This document shows positions 58,398 through 64,000 of a stretch of DNA of 64,000 nt, piece after piece. How positions within the stretch are numbered: the stretch's first letter is position 1; each line of letters opens with the position of its first letter. Below the pieces are notes generated by a model, which saw nothing but the letters and a program-made list of their open reading frames with translations, was not told the origin of the DNA and searched no databases. Origin of the DNA: Panaeolus papilionaceus (Eukaryota > Basidiomycota > Agaricomycetes > Agaricales); the NCBI GenBank assembly GCA_015501605.1, contig JADNRZ010000008.1:1612001-1676000 (forward strand). Direction: 5' to 3'. The position numbers were made by a program, and so were the translations under genes.

Positions 58398-61143
58398 TCA
58401 AATCTGGGGTGAGCTGTAAATCAAAGGCAGACGTGTACAACACAATCTCACCGTTTCTCCTTACCCTGAAATCCAGCCAACACAATAGAAAAGCAAAAAA
58501 ATATGAAACATCAGCTCCAATGACAACGTCCCGATGAAGCTTAGACAAAAAATCTACTCACGTCCTCTTTCCAAATGACAACAGCCTTGAATTCAGTTAA
58601 TCCAAACAATAAAGCGACCTCATAATCCGCGCGGTAGAAGACATGTTCGTGTCCTTTTTCATCGACGTGTCTGATGGGCTTCAACGATTTCGTCAACTCC
58701 TCCAGGTTAGCCTCGATGGTACACATTATTGAAAATTTATCTGTCATTTTGTGTCAATTATTCGTTAGCTTACACGCCTGCCCAGGGTCAAGAGACAATT
58801 TGGAAGTCCGCTTTGGGCCAAAATACATACGGACAGGGACACATCATGGCGGCTGCCACTTCAGCGCAAGTCCCACCACCCCCCTGTCCCGTGTCTGATG
58901 CGCTAAGCTAAAAATGATGGGGCGGCGGAACGTGGGTACCGGAGACGCACCTGGTTCATCAGAGACCCACATAGGGTTGTCAAGCTGTCCACGATAGCAT
59001 CTGATAGTCGATTTCACCCTTTCGAGCGACGCCACGTCTTTTCCAACTATGATGAAAGGGCGACGGAACTCCTTGGTTTCGGAGACCTGCGTGTTCTGGA
59101 TGAAAATTTTATCAGCGAAATTTGTAAAGAAACGGTCGACTCATACGGAAGAAGTGTGGGCAGGCTTACTCGGGAAAGAATTATCTCGAAGGCATTCGGC
59201 AGTCTCCAGATACCATCCTGGGTGCGATACTTCGTGGACTCTCTCTTCATATGCTCGTCGTCTTGGGAATTGAACGGGGTGTTGCAACGGACCCCATACG
59301 TCAGCTTTGAAACTCTGCTCGTCACACGGTGATCGAGGTAATAGGACACCCCGCCGTGTGCAACCGCCTTATTCCTGTGATCATTCTCCGTTAGAGGAAT
59401 GCACAGCCTAAGTGTTAGTGGTCGTGTGTAAAAACTACCCACAAGTGCCTGTCCGGCCTACACACGGAAATCTGTTCGTTGCCATCTAGCGCCACATCTT
59501 CTGCGATGTACCTGCTCATTTCGTTGAACAGAAAATCGCTGGATGAGAAGCCACCAACGAAGAAAATCGTCTGGGACCCAACCAATTCAGTAACCGCGCG
59601 GTGCATTCGAAAAGAAGAGCAAACCTTTATTGCCTTGGGTGAGCTCTTTCGAAGATCGTTGATAACGTCCATGATGGCATTCAACGATGGATCAAAAAAC
59701 TCGGCGATCTCAAGTCTGCGGAGAGTATGAGGACGGGAAGAGGATATTATCCACAGGTATTGGCAACTTACCCACTAATCTTCATTCTGCCTGCTCTGAT
59801 ATTCACCGAAGGATCATTGTCCCTTGCAGAACCGAATCTGATGTAGTAATCTTCATCTTGCTTTGAGAAAATAGGCTTTGTGAATTGGTCGAACGCCTTC
59901 GTCAGCTCGCCCACAGAGTCGGCAAACTTCGATCCTTCTAGATGACCTAGAAACTAGAGTTTCAGAATTTTACATCCGTAAAATTGAGGAAGCGCCCACC
60001 TTGAAGATACTCCTGAGCGCGGAGTGTCACAAATACACCACCGTTATACGCGCCTAGAATAATATGTAATTTTTAACATAATTCACACAAAGGGCATGGA
60101 AGACAATATCTCACATTCGGCAGCTGAAATCTCCTCGAAAACGTTATCTTTCTGCTGGTAAGCACTGATATCAATCGTCCCTCCACCTGCGTCTACGACC
60201 ATCACGCCATGCCCCTCCTATCTCCACTGTTAGACCACGCCGCATCATATATAGGACACTCATACCTTTAGCGCTTCGACGTCCAGACCACACTGGAAGC
60301 AGTAATGCAAACTTGCCTCGCCTTCTGTTACAAACTTGATCCTCTCCTGGGCAGCGTCGGGACTCGTCACCAAACCTCCCAAAATAGCCGCTTTTCGCAT
60401 CATATCTTGCTGCGGCCCCTCGTACCCATTCGGGTGAGTCAATATAAATTCGATTGCGTCCCCTAGACTCTCCCATAGAGACGCGCCATCTGGGTGCGAC
60501 TGAGCAATGTAGGATCTGGCGCAGGCGTTGATATATCGGAGAAAATCCCCAAAGACCTCAACAACGTCCTTGCCCAATGGGAGTTCTGGGATCTGGTAGG
60601 TCTCCGGGGGTGCGGATATTGCGTTGGGTTTCATGTAAATCTTAAACCTGAGGCATGTATTACGAACTGCTCAGTGATAAACTGGGCAAGGATGTCACTC
60701 GTGGATACCCACCACTCGGCCTTAATCCAGCCTTCTTCCTCTGCAGCGACGGTTGCTTGATCAAGCGAAGCCTCGGCGCCAGCCGCCCGCACAGTTCCCG
60801 AGCTGTCGTACCAGAGAACCGTCGGGATCTTACTATCTCCCCCGTATCGATCTTGACCAGGATATCTGTTAGATATGAGATCGTTTTCAGCTGATTTGCC
60901 TCGATGAGAAAAGCTTCATTGAAACAGACCGATTCACACCGTGAATTTCTGGTATCTGTCCCGGCTCGAGAATGCTGAATACACAAGTAAGTCGCTGCTT
61001 AAAAAGAATAGATGGGGGTGGGTAGAACATATTGATGCTCGCCTGTATGAAACACCGCTAAACGTCGTACCGACATCAATGGCAATGATGAGTTTGCGTT
61101 GGTCACCCATATAAGGCTCCCGGGGTATAGAGGACGAGGCCAT
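58398..61143 (-). CDS. Hsp70-12 (HSPA12)-like ATPase, divergent subtype (pair 5)
   Basis: Start ATG 61143 (MASSSIPREPYMGDQRK), phosphate-1 IDVGTTFSGVSYS, then ILEPGQIPEIHGVNRYPGQD, DSKIPTVLWYD, LTHPNGYEGPQQ, FVTEGEASLHYCF, phosphate-2 VDAGGGTIDISAY, adenosine motif IFFVGGFSSSDFLF, and NKAVAHGGVSYYLDH. The ATPase core is complete. It is clearly more distant from the other five. Its first intron (61042-60975) has a GC donor. After microexon 58452-58465 it ends with just SPQI and TGA (58398-58400), so the C-terminal signature PAxLIYDxDxxIP of the others is missing. Whether that is a lineage trait or a loss cannot be told from one sequence. Its coiled-coil partner starts 571 bp away on the other strand. 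Confidence 0.85.
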
Positions 61144-61714
61144 CGTTAGGAGTGTAAGTAAAGGTTACAGATAGAGAAGAGAACGCCATCCCAAAAGACG
61201 CTGGCCCTTTATCGATAGCATCACGTTGGTGAAAACGTGTTATTCTGTGCAGCAAGGCTGTTAAGCGGCCAATGAGATGGGCGTCTACCGCCCTTGTAGT
61301 AGTCATAGTTCCGATAGTTCTGTGCGGTGGATATTCGGCATCTATACTACAGTATAATCACAATGAATGAATTGTTCCACGCCGTTTACATGAGGCGTGC
61401 ATCGAGGACAGTCATGAGGCTGGTTTTCCAGAGTAATGGTGTAATGTGACGTCGTGTCCCAGGGCTCCAGCAACTCCGGGATACTGACTTGGACATTTGT
61501 AGACAAAAAGCACCATGAGACGCAGAGACTATCTAGAGGGGTGTGCAATAGATCTATACTCTTCACAGACAGCATGAAGTCGAAATAAATGACCAATGTG
61601 ACAGATAGGTAGGTCGTACCCCCATGTGTATGCCTCGCGGTGTCGGAATCGGAGCATCGATAACCTATTCATAGAAAGGAATATCTGACGCAGGCGTCCG
61701 CCGTAACGCTCCAG
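61144..61714. promoter_or_regulatory. bidirectional promoter, pair 5
   Basis: 571 bp between divergent starts, the longest of the five. CCAAT at about 61270 (GGCCAATGAG). TTCATAGAAAGGAA near 61665 has heat-shock-like halves with wrong spacing. Confidence 0.4.
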
Positions 61715-63048
61715 ATGGCTTCTTGGTGGAAATTATCCAGCAGTACCACTAGTTCCCCCACCACAACTAGCACACGCTCTGCCAATTCGGCCTATGCACC
61801 CACAAGGAAGGTCAGTCCTTGAATGTTGTGTCAAAGGCAGCCGCGTTTTCTAAAGACCAACGCGCTATATAATTTCACAGGCAGAGACCATTGCAGCTGG
61901 AGACGAGGACAGACGAAACGTAGACACTGATAAGGGGAGGATCAAAGCGTTGGAAGACGAAAACCGTTTGCTCCGGGAAGCGCTTGCCAAAGCTGGCCAC
62001 ACAATAGCGCCCCTATCTTCACCGAACACCCATTCGGAAGCCAACAGGCCCAACACCCATGAGTCCCAGTCGCAGCGCGTAATCCAGCAACTCTCCGCAG
62101 AGCTCAAAGCCACAAAAGCGTATCTAGTTCAGCCCGACGAGTATGCGACTGCAGACATACTAGCCATGGTCGATCGACTCAATTCCCAAATAGAAAACAC
62201 AGCCGCAAGTATTAGCGACCTCTACGAATCAAGCAACAAAATCGAAAATTGGGACGTACACGAGGACATGGAATTTTACCAGAAACAGAGAGATACGGTC
62301 AATAAATGGCTTGGGAAAAGGGTATACGAGGTCAACACACAAATTGACGACACTCTGTATGATCATGACCCTGTAACACCAGACAATCCTCTTCCGTTGC
62401 AAGCAGCCTTACAAAACATACTGGTCGGATGGGGTATACAGGTAACAGATCGCTTTGGTCCTGCCGGTCCAAGTGCTTCTGGGACCTTGGCTGCGATTTA
62501 CAATTCACTAAGAACACGGGGTAAGTTCTTTATCGGGCTTCAAGTTGGAGACATACTAAAGTGGTTTCCTCTCGACGCATCCTTCAGAGGAACAGGCTGT
62601 TGTCGCTCGATGGAGAGTTATGACTCTTTCGACATTAAACCATGGCAGCAGATCTTGCAGCGATCTTGCTCTGCCTGTTTTTCTGGCACTGCTCCTCATC
62701 TGCGGAACTAGGAAGGATGACGCTACGGCAAAGTTTATTCCCCTCCTTCGAAGGAAACTCGTGGCCCTGGAGAATGAATTGCTGAAGCTCAAATCGGCTA
62801 TGGACTTTGGTGTGATGTCCTCTGACTTGGAGCTCTGCAAGGTTGATTCAGGGGAGGTATACACTCCTAGCACCATGAAGGACGCATATGGTGATGGGAA
62901 GTGTCCATCGAAAGGACAGGACAAAGTGCTATGCTGCGTGGGGTTTGGGCTTCGGGTGGTATCTGTGGAACATGACGGGCCGGCCAGGCGGCTTGCATCG
63001 AAACTCATCCAACGACCTGACGTTGCACTCATGTCCCTAGTATCATAA
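61715..63048 (+). CDS. coiled-coil protein, Hsp70-12 partner (pair 5)
   Basis: Exons 61715-61810, 61881-62520 and 62588-63048 give 398 aa, the shortest partner because the disordered N-terminus is only about 45 residues. A short coiled coil (RIKALEDENRLLREALAKAG) leads to the diverged core AYLVQPDEYATADILAMV..LNSQIENTAASISDLYE and NPLPLQAALQNILVGW. The conserved intron follows, then EEQAVVARWRVMT, VLCCVGFGLRVVS and LIQRPDVALMSLVS. Despite low overall similarity, motif order and the intron phase are the same as in the other partners. Its divergence parallels that of its Hsp70-like neighbour, which supports co-evolution of the pair. Confidence 0.85.
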
Positions 63049-63552
63049 TACACAAAATTGTTGGGTATTCTCACACAGGGACCCACAAATACCTACTCAA
63101 AATGTGTGAATAAATACACCCATATCGCAGGATGCGATGGCCGTGTATCCAATGGGGGAGGGCGCTCAACTTGAAACGAATAACACTTCAAGTTGGTGTA
63201 TAAGCCTAAACGCAGGTCAATGGTATGTCTTGTTATAAATACGTTTTCAAGTGCTTATGGTACAAGGTGAGAATCAAGTCCAACATTCCGGCTATTATGG
63301 TTGCACGGGTCTTGCAGTTGGACTGCAGTGATAGTCGAAGTCAACTCGCTCGATCATTAATTTTAATCAATCAATGCTGAGAAACTGCATTTCGCTGCAT
63401 ACCATTATATATACTAGCGGAGAGGAGGTGGTTAGCGCACATTTTGTTCTTATCTTCATCCCAGTCCACCCAGCCGTCGAGCACAGTAACCATAGGTGCG
63501 TTGTTTCCCCAGCATCAAAATTGTGCCGACTCACAGTTATCTCACAGGAATC
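63049..63552. other. intergenic spacer
   Basis: Short spacer between tandem genes; presumed promoter of the last gene. Nothing else recognised. Confidence 0.5.
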
Positions 63553-64000
63553 ATGGAACCTCAATCCCAAATCCCCATTATCAAACCGATCCAGAAAGTT
63601 AGGGGTCGAAAGAGGACCCACAGCGATGGTCATGTCACCTACACGAAATTTGAACACCACAAGTCAAGCTCTGCTACGAATTGGGGCGATGGTCCCAACA
63701 ATATTCTTGCAGACGCTCTCTCTTACGCAGAACACGCCGTTGAGCTTGACGAGCATATAGAGCGCTGTTCGACGAGGGATCGTACCCGTAGGCGTGCTGT
63801 CAATGCCTATCGTCAGACCATCGAGCGACTGCAAATGGCTATACAGTATCAGGAACCGAAAGAACAGATATTATGCACCGACCAAGATGAGCCTCTGAAG
63901 ATCGTACATCGGCTCATTGAACAATACACGACAAGAATGGATCAATTAAAAACCGAACAAGGCATTCCAGAGGAGGATGAAGACGACATGGATGAAGACG
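63553..64000 (+). CDS. unknown charged helical protein, cut by the window edge
   Basis: ATG 63553 (MEPQSQIPIIKPIQK) opens a frame with no stop to the end of the window, at least 149 codons. It has a basic N-terminus (KVRGRKRTHS), a helical middle with coiled-coil character (AYRQTIERLQMAIQYQEP, RLIEQYTTRMDQLKTEQ), and a run of acidic residues at the edge (EEDEDDMDED). I recognise no family. It lacks the partner-gene core motifs, at least in the visible part. Confidence 0.6.
   Translation, partial: MEPQSQIPIIKPIQKVRGRKRTHSDGHVTYTKFEHHKSSSATNWGDGPNNILADALSYAEHAVELDEHIERCSTRDRTRRRAVNAYRQTIERLQMAIQYQEPKEQILCTDQDEPLKIVHRLIEQYTTRMDQLKTEQGIPEEDEDDMDED

Noticed and set aside
1..64000. CRISPR arrays, bacterial operons, tRNA or rRNA genes
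   Set aside because: The window is eukaryotic; no evenly spaced repeats and no tRNA or rRNA recognised by eye. A tRNA scan could still find one I missed.

Overview
This window is nuclear DNA of a filamentous basidiomycete, most probably an Agaricomycete. Nearly every gene is cut by many short introns (about 50-70 nt, GT-AG with a few GC-AG). The families present are an AA14-like LPMO with an N-terminal His, an HMG-box regulator, the exocyst subunit Exo70, a REX4 exonuclease, and a large set of HSPA12-type Hsp70 genes. Several real genes are made of exons too short to show up as long ORFs, so the models here were built by following splice sites and comparing paralogues inside the window.

Layout. 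1-28.4 kb is an accessory region. It holds the 3' end of one Hsp70-12-like gene (1-548), a PD-(D/E)XK-like gene (1315-2822), then four head-to-head pairs of an Hsp70-12-like gene and a coiled-coil gene: 3465-5357/5600-8135, 11317-13921/14045-16028, 16550-19369/19736-21310 and 21948-24630/24936-26626. A single-pass membrane protein (8367-9970) lies between pairs 1 and 2. A second PD-(D/E)XK-like paralogue (27279-28415) follows. 28.4-38.0 kb is rearranged. It has a small secreted protein gene, a dispersed repeat in several copies, an inverted ~2 kb segmental duplication that carries a 5'-truncated copy of the first coiled-coil gene without its Hsp70 partner, two paralogous short proteins with an eIF4G-type eIF4E-binding motif, and a 683-bp PIF/Harbinger-like element with 147-bp inverted repeats and a TAA target duplication. 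39.0-48.5 kb is an ordinary gene island: MFS transporter, REX4-like exonuclease, AA14-like secreted protein and Exo70. 48.5-54.9 kb has no gene I can support. 54.9-57.3 kb is an HMG-box factor. 58.4-63.0 kb is a fifth, more divergent Hsp70/coiled-coil pair, and an unknown gene runs off the right edge.

Main result. The Hsp70-12-like and coiled-coil genes are always divergently transcribed from a shared 0.1-0.6 kb promoter and seem to be duplicated as a unit. The coiled-coil partner family has a consistent plan: disordered N-terminus, coiled coil, a conserved helical core, an intron at one fixed position, then a C-terminal domain. All six Hsp70 genes share a 14-nt microexon near the 3' end. Two of them appear broken (a TGA in one; a 4-bp duplication causing a frameshift in the other) while their partners stay open, which suggests birth-and-death evolution. 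A dedicated chaperone/adaptor module is my inference; the biological role is unknown.
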